From assembly GCF_030687145.1 (NCBI RefSeq), contig NZ_CP117460.1, positions 3,472,001-3,536,000 of the forward strand: a stretch of DNA of 64,000 bases, in the 5' to 3' direction. This DNA comes from Pseudomonas sp. FP1742 (GTDB taxonomy: Bacteria; Pseudomonadota; Gammaproteobacteria; Pseudomonadales; Pseudomonadaceae). The notes below the pieces were generated by a model. It was not told the origin of the DNA. It saw only the letters and a list, made by a program, of their open reading frames with translations, and did no database searches. A program made the translations under genes and the position numbers. This document shows, in pieces, positions 1 through 8,973 of this stretch (its first letter is position 1; each line of letters opens with the position of its first letter).

Positions 1-2
1 TC

Positions 3-1106
3 GAGGTGGTGTCCACGCCTAACTCGGCCACCGAGCGCTTGTCCTTCTACCAACAGATCCTCAGTGCGCAGTCCAGCGACATCGACATCATTCAAATCGA
101 CATGGTGTGGCCGGGGATGCTGGCCAAACATCTGCTGGATCTGCGCGAGGTGCTGCCCGCCGACGCAACCCAAGGCTACTTCCAGGCGCAGGTGGACAAC
201 GCCACGGTGAACGGACGGCTGGTGACAATGCCGTGGTTCACCGACTCGGGCCTGCTGTATTACCGCAAGGACTTGCTCGAGAAATACAACAAGCAAGTCC
301 CCCAGACTTGGGAGGAAATGACCGCTACCGCCAAGGATGTACAACAGGCCGAGCGCAATGCCGGCAACGCCAACGCATGGGGGTACATCTTTCAAGGGCG
401 TGCCTACGAAGGCCTGACGTGTAATGCGCTGGAATGGATCAGCAGCCAACCGGAGGGCGGGCTGGTCAATCCTCAAGGCGACATCGTGGTCAACAGCCAG
501 GCTTCAAGAGCTGCCTTGACCCTGGCCAAAAGCTGGGTCGGCGACATCTCCCCCCGTGGCGTACTCAATTACACCGAGGAAGAAGGACGTGGCGTATTCC
601 AGTCGGGCAATGCGTTGTTCATGCGTAACTGGCCTTATGTCTGGGCCTTGGTGCAAAGCCCGGACAGCGCCGTAAAAGACAAGGTCGGCGTCGCTCCCCT
701 GCCCCGTGGCGGCAACACCGGCACCCATGCCTCCACCCTCGGCGGGTGGGGTCTGGCGGTATCGCGTTACAGCGCCCATCCCAAACTCGCCGCGGAACTG
801 GTGAGCTACCTGACCAGTGCCCAACAGCAAAAACATCGTGCGCTGATTGGCGCCTACAACCCGGTGATCGAGTCGCTCTACCAGGATCCCGAGTTGCTCG
901 CGGCCATGCCTTATTACGGTCAGCTGCACAGCATTCTCAACGATGGGGTCATGCGCCCCGCTTCAATCACCGCCGCTCGTTATCCACGGGTTTCCAATGC
1001 GTTCTTCGATCAAGTGCATGGCGTGCTGGCCGGTGAGTTGCCGGTCGATCAGGCGCTGACAGAACTGGAAAGCGAACTCACGCGCATCAAACACCGGAAC
1101 TGGTAA
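3..1106 (+). CDS. Sugar ABC transporter substrate-binding protein, 5' truncated by window
   Basis: This is the C-terminal ~367 residues of an extracellular solute-binding protein family 1 (MalE/UgpB-like). The reading frame is open to the window edge, so the true start and signal peptide lie upstream. A full member is usually about 430 residues, so some 60 are missing. Recognisable parts are the IDIIQIDMVWPGMLA strand, LVTMPWFTDSGLLYYRKDLL, and a C-terminal helical region that includes the GVAPLPRGG segment. It is followed within 25 bp by two MalF/MalG-type permeases, then an ATPase and a GH32 beta-fructosidase, so sucrose or another fructoside is the likely ligand. The family call rests on sequence; the ligand is inferred from the neighbours. 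Confidence 0.93.
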   Translation, partial: EVVSTPNSATERLSFYQQILSAQSSDIDIIQIDMVWPGMLAKHLLDLREVLPADATQGYFQAQVDNATVNGRLVTMPWFTDSGLLYYRKDLLEKYNKQVPQTWEEMTATAKDVQQAERNAGNANAWGYIFQGRAYEGLTCNALEWISSQPEGGLVNPQGDIVVNSQASRAALTLAKSWVGDISPRGVLNYTEEEGRGVFQSGNALFMRNWPYVWALVQSPDSAVKDKVGVAPLPRGGNTGTHASTLGGWGLAVSRYSAHPKLAAELVSYLTSAQQQKHRALIGAYNPVIESLYQDPELLAAMPYYGQLHSILNDGVMRPASITAARYPRVSNAFFDQVHGVLAGELPVDQALTELESELTRIKHRNW

Positions 1107-1127
1107 GCCACAAGGAAGGAATTCACC

Positions 1128-2090
1128 ATGTCTGTCTCTACTACCCATGCCCCCTGTGACGAGCTCCTGCTCACCAGGGAAACGCCGGTACAGCGTCGCC
1201 GAGTACGCGCCGCCTGGCTGTTTCTGACACCGATGCTGCTGTGTCTGGCCCTGGTGGCGGCCTGGCCGCTGCTGCGGACATTCTGGTTCAGCCTGACCGA
1301 CGCCAACCTGGCGGACACTGCTGGCGGCACCTTCGTCGGCTTGAGCAATTATCTGTTCCACAACGGCTCCAGCTGGTCGGGCATTCTGGTCGATCCGCAA
1401 TGGTGGAACGCGGTGCGCAACACCTTGCATTTCACCGTGGTGTCGGTGGGGCTGGAGGTCGTCCTCGGGCTGCTGGTGGCGCTATTGCTGAACATCAAGT
1501 TCACCGGCCGCGCCCTGGTGCGGGCGTTGATTCTGATTCCGTGGGCGATTCCGACCATTGTCTCGGCGAAGATCTGGTCCTGGATGCTCAACGACCAGTT
1601 CGGCATCATCAATCACCTGATGCTCAGCCTCGGCCTGATTGACGCCCCCCTGGCCTGGACCGCCGATGCGGACCTGTCGATGTGGGCGGTGATCATCGTC
1701 GACGTCTGGAAGACCGTGCCTTTTGTCACGCTGCTGATGCTGGCGGCCTTGCAGATGTTGCCCGGCGATTGCTACGAAGCCGCCAGGGTCGATGGCATTC
1801 ATCCGCTGAAAGTGTTCTGGCGCGTCACGCTGCCACTGCTGATGCCCGCGCTGCTGGTAGCGGCGATCTTCCGCATCCTCGATTCACTGCGGGTGTTCGA
1901 CGTGATCTATGTGCTGACCTCGAACTCGTCGAGCACCATGAGCATGTCGGTGTATGCCCGCCAACACCTGGTGGAGTTCCAGGACGTCGGTTACGGCAGC
2001 GCGGCCTCGACCCTGCTGTTTCTGGTGGTTGCGGTGATTGCCATGCTTTATCTCTACCTCGGACGCCGTCAACTGGAGGTCCGGTCATGA
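1128..2090 (+). CDS. Sugar ABC transporter permease, MalF-type
   Basis: A 320-residue inner-membrane permease of the CUT1 sugar importer family. A cytoplasmic N-terminus (about residues 1-25) is followed by six hydrophobic segments. The cytoplasmic EAA loop that docks on the ATPase is visible as YEAARVDGIHPLKVFWRVTLP, about 100 residues before the end. The ATG lies 7 bases after an AAGGAAGGA ribosome site. The stop codon overlaps the start of the next permease (ATGA), indicating translational coupling. It should form a heterodimeric channel with that protein and work with the binding protein just upstream. Confidence 0.95.
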   Translation: MSVSTTHAPCDELLLTRETPVQRRRVRAAWLFLTPMLLCLALVAAWPLLRTFWFSLTDANLADTAGGTFVGLSNYLFHNGSSWSGILVDPQWWNAVRNTLHFTVVSVGLEVVLGLLVALLLNIKFTGRALVRALILIPWAIPTIVSAKIWSWMLNDQFGIINHLMLSLGLIDAPLAWTADADLSMWAVIIVDVWKTVPFVTLLMLAALQMLPGDCYEAARVDGIHPLKVFWRVTLPLLMPALLVAAIFRILDSLRVFDVIYVLTSNSSSTMSMSVYARQHLVEFQDVGYGSAASTLLFLVVAVIAMLYLYLGRRQLEVRS

Positions 2091-2929
2091 GCCCGCGACT
2101 ACTGAAAAAAGCGCTGTTGCGTCTCGGGTTCTGGTGCCTGATCGGGGTGTTGCTGTTGTATGCGGTGTTCCCCTTCTACTACGCCATTGTCACGTCGCTG
2201 AAGCCGTCCAGCGCCTTGTTCGAGGTGAGCTACTGGATCAAAAAACCCGACTTCTCCAATTACGCGGTGGTGCTCAACCAAGCCTCATTCCTGCGGGCTA
2301 TCGGTAATTCGCTGGTGGTTGCGCTGTGCGTGGTGACGCTGGCGTTGTTCCTCAGCCTGACTGCCGCTTATGCCTTGGGCCGGGTCAAGTTCCGCGGGCG
2401 CGGCACGGTGTTGATGATGGTCCTCGGGGTGTCGATGTTCCCTCAGGTCGCGGTGCTGTCGGGGCTGTTCGAGGTGATCCGCGCCCTGGGCCTGTACAAC
2501 ACGTCCTGGGCGTTGATCCTCAGCTACACGATTTTCACCCTGCCCTTCACCGTCTGGGTGCTGACCACATTCATGGGCCAACTGCCCCATGAACTGGAAG
2601 AAGCGGCAATCATGGATGGTGCATCGCCCTGGGTCGCGCTGACCCGAGTGCTGTTGCCGCTGCTCTGGCCCGCCCTGGTCACCACTGGCTTGTTGGCCTT
2701 CATCGCCGCATGGAACGAGTTCCTATTTGCCCTGACCTTCACCCTCACCGACACCCAGCGCACGGTGCCGGTGGCCATCGCCCTGATTTCCGGCGGCAGC
2801 CCCCACGAGTTGCCTTGGGGGCTGTTGATGGCGGCATCGGTGGTGGTCACCGTCCCATTGGTGATTCTGGTGCTGATCTTCCAGCGCCGAATCGTTTCCG
2901 GTCTCACTACCGGCGCGTTAAAGGGTTGA
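2087..2929 (+). CDS. Sugar ABC transporter permease, MalG-type
   Basis: A 280-residue second permease of the same CUT1 importer. The start chosen is the ATG that overlaps the stop of the upstream permease (ATGA at 2087-2090); the open frame runs further upstream but only as antisense-like sequence inside the previous gene. Hydrophobic helices begin at about residue 13. The EAA motif reads LEEAAIMDGASPWVALTRVLLP and is followed by the last membrane spans, as in MalG. It lies 27 bp before the ATPase gene in the same operon. Confidence 0.95.
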   Translation: MSPRLLKKALLRLGFWCLIGVLLLYAVFPFYYAIVTSLKPSSALFEVSYWIKKPDFSNYAVVLNQASFLRAIGNSLVVALCVVTLALFLSLTAAYALGRVKFRGRGTVLMMVLGVSMFPQVAVLSGLFEVIRALGLYNTSWALILSYTIFTLPFTVWVLTTFMGQLPHELEEAAIMDGASPWVALTRVLLPLLWPALVTTGLLAFIAAWNEFLFALTFTLTDTQRTVPVAIALISGGSPHELPWGLLMAASVVVTVPLVILVLIFQRRIVSGLTTGALKG

Positions 2930-2956
2930 TGCCCGACAACTACAAGGAACAGCATC

Positions 2957-4084
2957 GTGATCAAGTTGAAACTGGACAACGTGAATAAACAATTAGGCGG
3001 CATGCGGATTTTGCGCGACGTCAGCCTGGAGATCGCGGCGGGTGAATTCGTGGTGTTCGTCGGCCCTTCGGGCTGCGGAAAATCGACCCTGCTGCGCCTG
3101 ATCGCCGGACTCGATTCGATCTGCGCCGGCGACCTGCTGATCGACGGGCGTCGGGTCAACGACCTGGAGCCGCGCGAGCGTGGCGTCGGCATGGTGTTTC
3201 AGTCTTATGCGCTGTACCCGCACATGAGCGTCTACGACAACATCAGTTTTGGCCTGAAGCTGGCCAAGACCGAAAAAACCAGCCTGCGCGAGCGGGTGCT
3301 GAAAACCGCGAAAATCCTGCAACTGGACAAACTGCTGCAACGCAAGCCAAAGGAACTGTCCGGCGGGCAGCGTCAGCGTGTGGCCATGGGCAGAGCGATG
3401 GCGCGGGAACCGGACATTTTGTTGTTCGATGAGCCGCTCTCCAACCTGGATGCGTCCTTGCGGGTGCAGATGCGCAACGAAATCGCCCGGCTGCATGATC
3501 GACTGGGCTCGACCATGATCTACGTCACCCACGACCAGGTGGAAGCGATGACCCTGGCCGACAAAATTGTCGTGCTCAATGGCGGTCGCGTCGAGCAGGT
3601 CGGCTCCCCGCGTGACCTTTATGAACGTCCGGCCAGCCAGTTTGTCGCCGGTTTCCTCGGCTCACCAAGAATGAACTTTTTGGCGGTGCGCCTGCAGGCG
3701 CCAGGCGAAACCAGCCTGGTCGACAGCCCCGTCCTGGGTATGACATCCCTGCCCTTCGACAGCTCGAATCTGGCGGCAGGCACGTTGCTGAGCCTGGGCA
3801 TTCGTCCGGAACAGGTATCGCTCAAGGCGGCGCAGGGAACTGCCGGCATCGTCGTCACCGCGGTCGAATACCTGGGCAGCGAAACCTATGTGCACCTGGA
3901 GACTGGTCAGGACGAGCCGCTGATCTGTCGCTGCGAAGTCAACGCCGGATGGCAGGCGGGTGATCGGGTCGAGCTGCAACTGGACCTCGACAACCTGCAC
4001 TTGTTCGACGCCGACGGCACGGCCTTGAAGCGCCACGCCGTTGAAAGCGTCCCTCTGCGCTCGGCACGAGCAGGCGCCCTATGA
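2957..4084 (+). CDS. Sugar ABC transporter ATP-binding protein, MalK/UgpC-type
   Basis: A 375-residue ATPase that powers the importer. Walker A GPSGCGKST is at about residues 36-44. The ABC signature LSGGQRQRVAMGRAM and Walker B DILLFDEPLSNLD follow, with the switch histidine in YVTHDQVEAMT. The C-terminal ~140 residues form the TOBE/regulatory region of MalK-type subunits (GIRPEQVSL, YLGSETYVHLE). The start is a GTG preceded by AAGGAAC. The stop overlaps the ATG of the downstream GH32 gene, so uptake and hydrolysis are translated together. Confidence 0.95.
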   Translation: MIKLKLDNVNKQLGGMRILRDVSLEIAAGEFVVFVGPSGCGKSTLLRLIAGLDSICAGDLLIDGRRVNDLEPRERGVGMVFQSYALYPHMSVYDNISFGLKLAKTEKTSLRERVLKTAKILQLDKLLQRKPKELSGGQRQRVAMGRAMAREPDILLFDEPLSNLDASLRVQMRNEIARLHDRLGSTMIYVTHDQVEAMTLADKIVVLNGGRVEQVGSPRDLYERPASQFVAGFLGSPRMNFLAVRLQAPGETSLVDSPVLGMTSLPFDSSNLAAGTLLSLGIRPEQVSLKAAQGTAGIVVTAVEYLGSETYVHLETGQDEPLICRCEVNAGWQAGDRVELQLDLDNLHLFDADGTALKRHAVESVPLRSARAGAL

Positions 4085-5583
4085 CTGTGTCGTTGAATAC
4101 CATGAGCGCTCCTATGTCCTCTGTCCTTGAGCTTGCGCAGGACGCGTTGGCTGACGGCCTGTCGCGGGTCATCCACGATTACCGCCCCGCCTATCATCTT
4201 GCCCCACCGGCGGGCTGGATGAACGACCCTAACGGGGTGGTGTTCTTTCGCGGCGAGTATCACGTGTTCTATCAACACCACCCCTTCGACGCGAAATGGG
4301 GCCCGATGTATTGGGGGCATGCCAAGAGCGCCGACCTGGTCCATTGGCAGCATCTGCCGATTGCCCTGGCGCCCGGCGATGACTTCGACCGCGACGGCTG
4401 TTTTTCCGGGAGCGCGGTGGTGTGTGGAGACACCTTGGCGCTGATCTACACCGGGCACACCTGGCTGAAGGGCGTGGGTGACGAAAGCTCGATCCGTCAA
4501 GTCCAGTGCCTGGCCACCAGTGTCGACGGCATCCGTTTCGTCAAGCATGGCGCGGTCATCGAGACCGCGCCGCAAGACGCGATCATGCACTTTCGTGACC
4601 CCAAGGTCTGGCAGGAAGATGACTATTGGTACCTGATAGCGGGCGCACGCCTGGGCGATCAACCGCTGCTGCCGCTGTACCGTTCCACGGATCTGCATGC
4701 CTGGGAGTTCCTCGACTACGTGGCCAGCGGCAGCGAGGGCGACGGCTATATGTGGGAGTGCCCGGATCTGTTCCGCCTGAACGGGCGCGATGTGTTGCTG
4801 TACTCCCCCCAAGGCATGCAACCCCAGGGTTACGAACGGCTCAACAAATACCAGACCGGTTATCGAGTGGGCCAACTCGACAGCCAATGGCACTTCACCG
4901 GCGGGCCTTTTATCGAACTGGATAACGGCCACGATTTCTATGCCGCGCAAACGCTGGTGGCCGCCGATGGTCGACGCCTGGTGTGGGCGTGGCTCGACAT
5001 GTGGGAAAGCCCGATGCCGAGCCAGGCCCATCATTGGTGCGGCATGCTCGGTTTGCCACGCGAACTTGAACTGCATGACGATCGCCTTTGCGTGTATCCG
5101 GCACGGGAGCTCACCGCTCTGCGCCAGGCGCCATTGCCGGGTACGTCCTGGTGGGATGGCTCGGGGGCCCGGTGGGTGCCGGAAGTGCATGGCGACAGGC
5201 TCGAAATCCATGTGCATCTGGATCTGCTCGGGTGCACCGATGGGCACTTGGGAATCGCCTTGCGTTGCAGTGACGAGGGTGATGAAGAAACCTTGCTCTA
5301 CTACGATGCGGCGCTGCAGCGTCTGGTGCTGGACCGCAGCCGTTCGGGCGCGCAAGTCACCGGTCAGCGCAGTGTGCCGATAGACCCGACACAAGAGCGG
5401 CTGGCGCTGCGTGTGTTCCTTGATCGCTCGTCCATCGAGGTGTTCGACGAAAACGGGGGCTTCAGCCTCAGCAGCCGTCTCTATCCGCGGCCCGACAGTC
5501 TGGGAGTGAAGCTTGTGGCAAGCGGCGGTGGCGGGCGCGTCCGCATTCCAGGAGCGTGGCCTCTGGCCTCGGGATGGCTGTGA
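4081..5583 (+). CDS. GH32 beta-fructosidase (sucrose/sucrose-6-phosphate hydrolase type)
   Basis: A 500-residue cytoplasmic glycoside hydrolase that splits terminal beta-fructosides such as sucrose. The three GH32 carboxylates are present: the nucleophile Asp49 in WMNDPNG, the transition-state stabiliser in FRDP (about 171-174), and the acid/base Glu226 in the EC motif of YMWECPDLF. A C-terminal beta-sandwich follows (LRVFLDRSSIEVFDENG). There is no signal peptide, so it acts after import. Because uptake is by an ABC importer rather than a PTS, free sucrose rather than sucrose-6-phosphate is the likely substrate (inference). An in-frame ATG lies a few codons downstream, so the exact N-terminus is uncertain. 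Confidence 0.94.
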   Translation: MTVSLNTMSAPMSSVLELAQDALADGLSRVIHDYRPAYHLAPPAGWMNDPNGVVFFRGEYHVFYQHHPFDAKWGPMYWGHAKSADLVHWQHLPIALAPGDDFDRDGCFSGSAVVCGDTLALIYTGHTWLKGVGDESSIRQVQCLATSVDGIRFVKHGAVIETAPQDAIMHFRDPKVWQEDDYWYLIAGARLGDQPLLPLYRSTDLHAWEFLDYVASGSEGDGYMWECPDLFRLNGRDVLLYSPQGMQPQGYERLNKYQTGYRVGQLDSQWHFTGGPFIELDNGHDFYAAQTLVAADGRRLVWAWLDMWESPMPSQAHHWCGMLGLPRELELHDDRLCVYPARELTALRQAPLPGTSWWDGSGARWVPEVHGDRLEIHVHLDLLGCTDGHLGIALRCSDEGDEETLLYYDAALQRLVLDRSRSGAQVTGQRSVPIDPTQERLALRVFLDRSSIEVFDENGGFSLSSRLYPRPDSLGVKLVASGGGGRVRIPGAWPLASGWL

Positions 5584-5658
5584 GCGGCGTCATTCGAGTC
5601 GCGAGAAGCCCGAGCCCTGTGTCATGATTCTGCGTCAACCTGACCGGCCTCGCCTCGC

Positions 5659-6651
5659 ATGACTTCAGTCAAAGACGTTGCACAACTGGCCGGCGTGTCC
5701 CTGATGACGGTTTCTCGAGCGCTCAACACCCCGGAAAAACTGAGCCCCGAAACCCTTCAGCGGGTGCGTCGCGCCATCGACGAATTGCAATTCGTACCGA
5801 GCCTGTCGGCGCGCAGAATGCGCGGCGACAATCTCCAGTCGCGCACCATCGGCGTGTTCGCGCTGGACACCGCAACCACACCGTTCGCGGTGGAACTGCT
5901 GCTGTCCATCGAGCAGACCGCGCAGCAGGCGGGCTGGAATGTCTTCATCCTTAACCTGTTGAGCAACCCGCCCACCGACCAGAACATCGACCTGATGTTG
6001 TCGCACCGGCCCGACGGGTTGATCTTCAGCGCCATGGGCTTTCGCCACGTCAGCATTCCCGAGCGCTTGAAGAGCAAACCCCTGGTGCTCGCCAATTGCC
6101 TGGCCGATGACAGTCGCCTGATCAGTTATGTGCCGGACGACGAAGCCGGGCAGTATCGCGCCGTACATCATGCGTTGAGCCAGGGTTATCGGCGCCCGCT
6201 GTGTATCAATCTGCCCAAACAGAGCCTGGCCTGGGGCCTGCGACAAGAAGGCTTGCAGCGCGCCTGTCAGGCATTCGGGCTGGCGCCTGACGCGCTCCTG
6301 CAATACGACCTTTCCGATCATGACGCCTATGGTGAAACCGCAGGCATCCTCGACCGGCACATCATTGAGGGTCGTCCGCAATTCGACATTCTGATCTGTG
6401 GCAACGACCGCATTGCGTTTTGTGCCTATCAGCTGCTGCTGGGCCGTGGTCTGAAAATTCCCGACGATGTCGCGGTGCTCGGCTACGACAACATGATCGG
6501 TATCGCTGAACTGTTCATCCCGCCGCTGACCACGGTGCAACTGCCGTACTACGAAATCGGTCGCAAGGCCACCCGGCACCTGATCGAAGCCCTTGAAGTA
6601 GAAGGCGCGCAGCCGGTTGATTGTCCGTTGGTGGTCCGGGCGTCGCTATGA
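5659..6651 (+). CDS. LacI-family transcriptional regulator of the sucrose operon
   Basis: A 330-residue repressor. The N-terminal helix-turn-helix is VKDVAQLAGVSLMTVSRALN, with the LacI hinge helix LSARRMRG near residues 48-55. A periplasmic-binding-protein-like effector domain follows, including the family-typical VAVLGYDNM segment. It lies 75 bp behind the GH32 gene on the same strand, so it is probably the local regulator of sucrose use, possibly transcribed from its own promoter. The operator is presumably upstream of the window. Confidence 0.93.
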   Translation: MTSVKDVAQLAGVSLMTVSRALNTPEKLSPETLQRVRRAIDELQFVPSLSARRMRGDNLQSRTIGVFALDTATTPFAVELLLSIEQTAQQAGWNVFILNLLSNPPTDQNIDLMLSHRPDGLIFSAMGFRHVSIPERLKSKPLVLANCLADDSRLISYVPDDEAGQYRAVHHALSQGYRRPLCINLPKQSLAWGLRQEGLQRACQAFGLAPDALLQYDLSDHDAYGETAGILDRHIIEGRPQFDILICGNDRIAFCAYQLLLGRGLKIPDDVAVLGYDNMIGIAELFIPPLTTVQLPYYEIGRKATRHLIEALEVEGAQPVDCPLVVRASL

Positions 6652-6667
6652 GGCGCACGCCCTTCCC

Positions 6668-7768
6668 TCAGATCCGACGCGGATCGATCTCCCCGGTCCA
6701 CGCCAGCAGCGCCGCCAACAGAAAGAAGCTGCCGCAGGCTGATTCGACCTTCTGTTCCACCGTTGCGGTGGTGCGATAGCAATGGCCGATAAATCGCCCT
6801 TCCTCGAAGTCGGTGCTGCGCACGATCGCCGCCAGTAACTGCCCGGCCTGTTGCCGCAACACCTCAGACTCGACGGCACCTTCAGCCTCGATAGCGTCTA
6901 TTGCCCGCCCTTGCAGGGCCAGTGCCGCCATCGCCGCGGCGCAAGGGTCGCTCGGTCCCTGGGGTTGATCCAGGCGATTGGCCGGGATGGACAAGCCGCG
7001 ACTGTCCCGCCAGTACCGCCCCGCCTGGTTGCCGTCACTGCGAAACGGCTCACCGTATAAGCGGGCACCGGTTTCCAGACCGAGCATGGCCCAGGCTTGC
7101 CCGCGTGACCAATTACCCGGGACATCACCGGCCTGCCATTGCCCCTGGTCAAAATGCCCATGGCTGCTCCAGGCACCGCCCGTGCCTGCGCAGGCGCGGA
7201 AGGAGGTCTGCAACTGTTGACGGCCGAGCCCCAGCAGCCGTGGATCGGCATGCAGGGCAAACAGCTGCAGGGTCGCGGCCAGCGGATCGATGCTCAAACG
7301 GCTGTCACCGTGTTCACCGCCACCCATCTCGCGACCGAGGGGGATGCAGCCCAACACCGGATCGAAGGCCCATGCCAGACGCTGTACCGCCTGCTCCGTC
7401 AGTTCTTCGGCCTGGGGATCGGCCAACAGCCGTGCGCCCAACCCGGCGCCGTACCAGAAAATCAGGCTGCGATGATGGGTCTCGCTGTCGAGCTGGCCCC
7501 GCAGTCTCTCGGCAATGCGCCAGGCCTTTTGCAGATCGTCACGATGCCCTGTGCAATGGGCGCGCAACCACCACAGGCCAGCCCAGAACCCACCCAGCCA
7601 GGAGCCGCTGACAGAGACCTTCCATGCCTCGCCGCCTCCCGTGCGATAGAGGGGAAAGCCTAGGCCGCACTCGGCGTCGATCTGCTCCAGTCGCGCGAAG
7701 ATAGCGTTGATGGCGTGCCGAACTTCAGTCGTCTCAAGTGGCCGCGCCAGAACCTCGAACATGCTCAT
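6668..7768 (-). CDS. GH88/GH105-like (unsaturated glucuronyl hydrolase-type) protein
   Basis: A 366-residue protein with the (alpha/alpha)6 barrel look of family 88/105 hydrolases: repeated Trp/Gly-rich helices (SGSWLGGFWAGLWWLRA), the conserved NWSRGQAWAMLGLETGARLYG, and a later DPCAAAMAALAL resembling the D-SA-A-A motif. No signal peptide is evident. The ATG overlaps the stop of the MFS gene (ATGA at 7765-7768), so it belongs to the 3' end of the sulfur-module operon rather than to the convergent sucrose genes. The usual acidic catalytic residue is not obvious: SIDPLAATLQLF stands where DN-like sequence is expected. The role is unknown; it may act on a sugar-modified metabolite or be non-catalytic. 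Confidence 0.7.
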   Translation of the reverse strand: MSMFEVLARPLETTEVRHAINAIFARLEQIDAECGLGFPLYRTGGGEAWKVSVSGSWLGGFWAGLWWLRAHCTGHRDDLQKAWRIAERLRGQLDSETHHRSLIFWYGAGLGARLLADPQAEELTEQAVQRLAWAFDPVLGCIPLGREMGGGEHGDSRLSIDPLAATLQLFALHADPRLLGLGRQQLQTSFRACAGTGGAWSSHGHFDQGQWQAGDVPGNWSRGQAWAMLGLETGARLYGEPFRSDGNQAGRYWRDSRGLSIPANRLDQPQGPSDPCAAAMAALALQGRAIDAIEAEGAVESEVLRQQAGQLLAAIVRSTDFEEGRFIGHCYRTTATVEQKVESACGSFFLLAALLAWTGEIDPRRI

Positions 7769-8973
7769 TTGACCGCCCTCAAGGAGGATTCGACGGCGCT
7801 GTTTCTGTGACGTTGCCGACCCCGCATCAACAGCAGGCACAGCAGACAACCCAACAGCAACACGCCGATCAGCGCCAGCCAGGCGCTGGCAAAACCCCAT
7901 GGCCCGTTCTGCACCAGCCCGAACAACGGCGGGCCCAGGGCAAAACCACCAAAGAACCCCACCGACAGCAAACCCGCGGCCGGTGCCGGGCTGCCGAAGC
8001 CCGGGTCGCGCAGGACCATGCTCATGGCGATCGCATTGGTCGCCACCGCCGTCAGCCCCATACCCAGAGCCCCGGCCCACAATGGCCAGTGACTGCCCGG
8101 CGCGGCCAGGGAGGTGAGCCACAAGGCCAGGCTCGACAGCAGCAATAACACCAGCAGCAGCCAGGACTCATCGACCATGCGCGCGCCCAAAGGCGTGAAA
8201 AAAATCCGCGCCACAATGCCCATCACGCCAAAACCGGCGATCAAGCCGCCGATCAATGTCGCCGGCATCCCTTGGCCCGCCGCGAACACTCCGAGAAAAG
8301 TCACGAACGACGAAAGCACGATGCCCACGCACAACTGCACGCTCATCAACAGCGCCAGCCGCCCGTTGGGTCGGGCAATGGCGAGGCTCAGCGGTTGACC
8401 CTTGTGCCCCAGGGGAGCCACTCGCGGCCCCAGACATGCCAGCAACAAGGCGGGTATCAGTAAACTGGCCAGCGCCTCGCGCCAGCCAAGACTCATCGCC
8501 AGGCTCGGCAGCAGCAAGCCGGCGAACAGCGCCGAGACCTGCACCCCGGATTGTTTCAAACCGACCACCGCCGCCTTGTGCCGGGGTTCGACACGCTCGG
8601 CGATCAACAGATTGGTCACCGGGTTGGCCAGTGCCTGGGCAATTCCGCATGCCGCCAACGCCAGCACCACGCCGACGAATCCCGGCAGGCTGGCCAGCAA
8701 TCCATAGGCACCCACCGTGCTCCAGAACAGCACCGCCATGGCCCGCCGGGTGCCCAGCCGGTTGACCAGCGGCCCGGCCCACAACGACAACAGCGCGGCA
8801 AAACCGAAGGCGCTGGTGATCAGCCAGCCCAGCCAATGGGTCGGCACCCCGAGGTCGGCGACGATTAACGGGCCGAGAGTGCCGACCGCGTAGAAAATCA
8901 GCATCGGCAAGGCCATCGCCGCGGTCAGTATCACCCGCAACCACCAGCCCTGGGGGGCTTTGTGTTCGGTCAT
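7765..8973 (-). CDS. MFS transporter (CynX/NimT-like), candidate metabolite exporter
   Basis: A 402-residue major facilitator with about 12 hydrophobic segments. The loop-2/3 signature NRLGTRRAMAV is present, and a second half begins near PNGRLALLMSVQL. The short Arg-rich tail is cytoplasmic. It is ATGA-coupled both to the acyl-CoA dehydrogenase upstream and to the GH88-like gene downstream, placing it firmly in the biosynthetic operon. A role in exporting the cluster product is inferred from position. The other MFS of the locus (20872-22182) is of a different, importer-like type. Confidence 0.85.
   Translation of the reverse strand: MTEHKAPQGWWLRVILTAAMALPMLIFYAVGTLGPLIVADLGVPTHWLGWLITSAFGFAALLSLWAGPLVNRLGTRRAMAVLFWSTVGAYGLLASLPGFVGVVLALAACGIAQALANPVTNLLIAERVEPRHKAAVVGLKQSGVQVSALFAGLLLPSLAMSLGWREALASLLIPALLLACLGPRVAPLGHKGQPLSLAIARPNGRLALLMSVQLCVGIVLSSFVTFLGVFAAGQGMPATLIGGLIAGFGVMGIVARIFFTPLGARMVDESWLLLVLLLLSSLALWLTSLAAPGSHWPLWAGALGMGLTAVATNAIAMSMVLRDPGFGSPAPAAGLLSVGFFGGFALGPPLFGLVQNGPWGFASAWLALIGVLLLGCLLCLLLMRGRQRHRNSAVESSLRAVK

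Noticed and set aside
3907..5394. A 495-codon minus-strand open frame
   Set aside because: It is antisense to the GH32 gene, whose catalytic motifs are intact on the plus strand.
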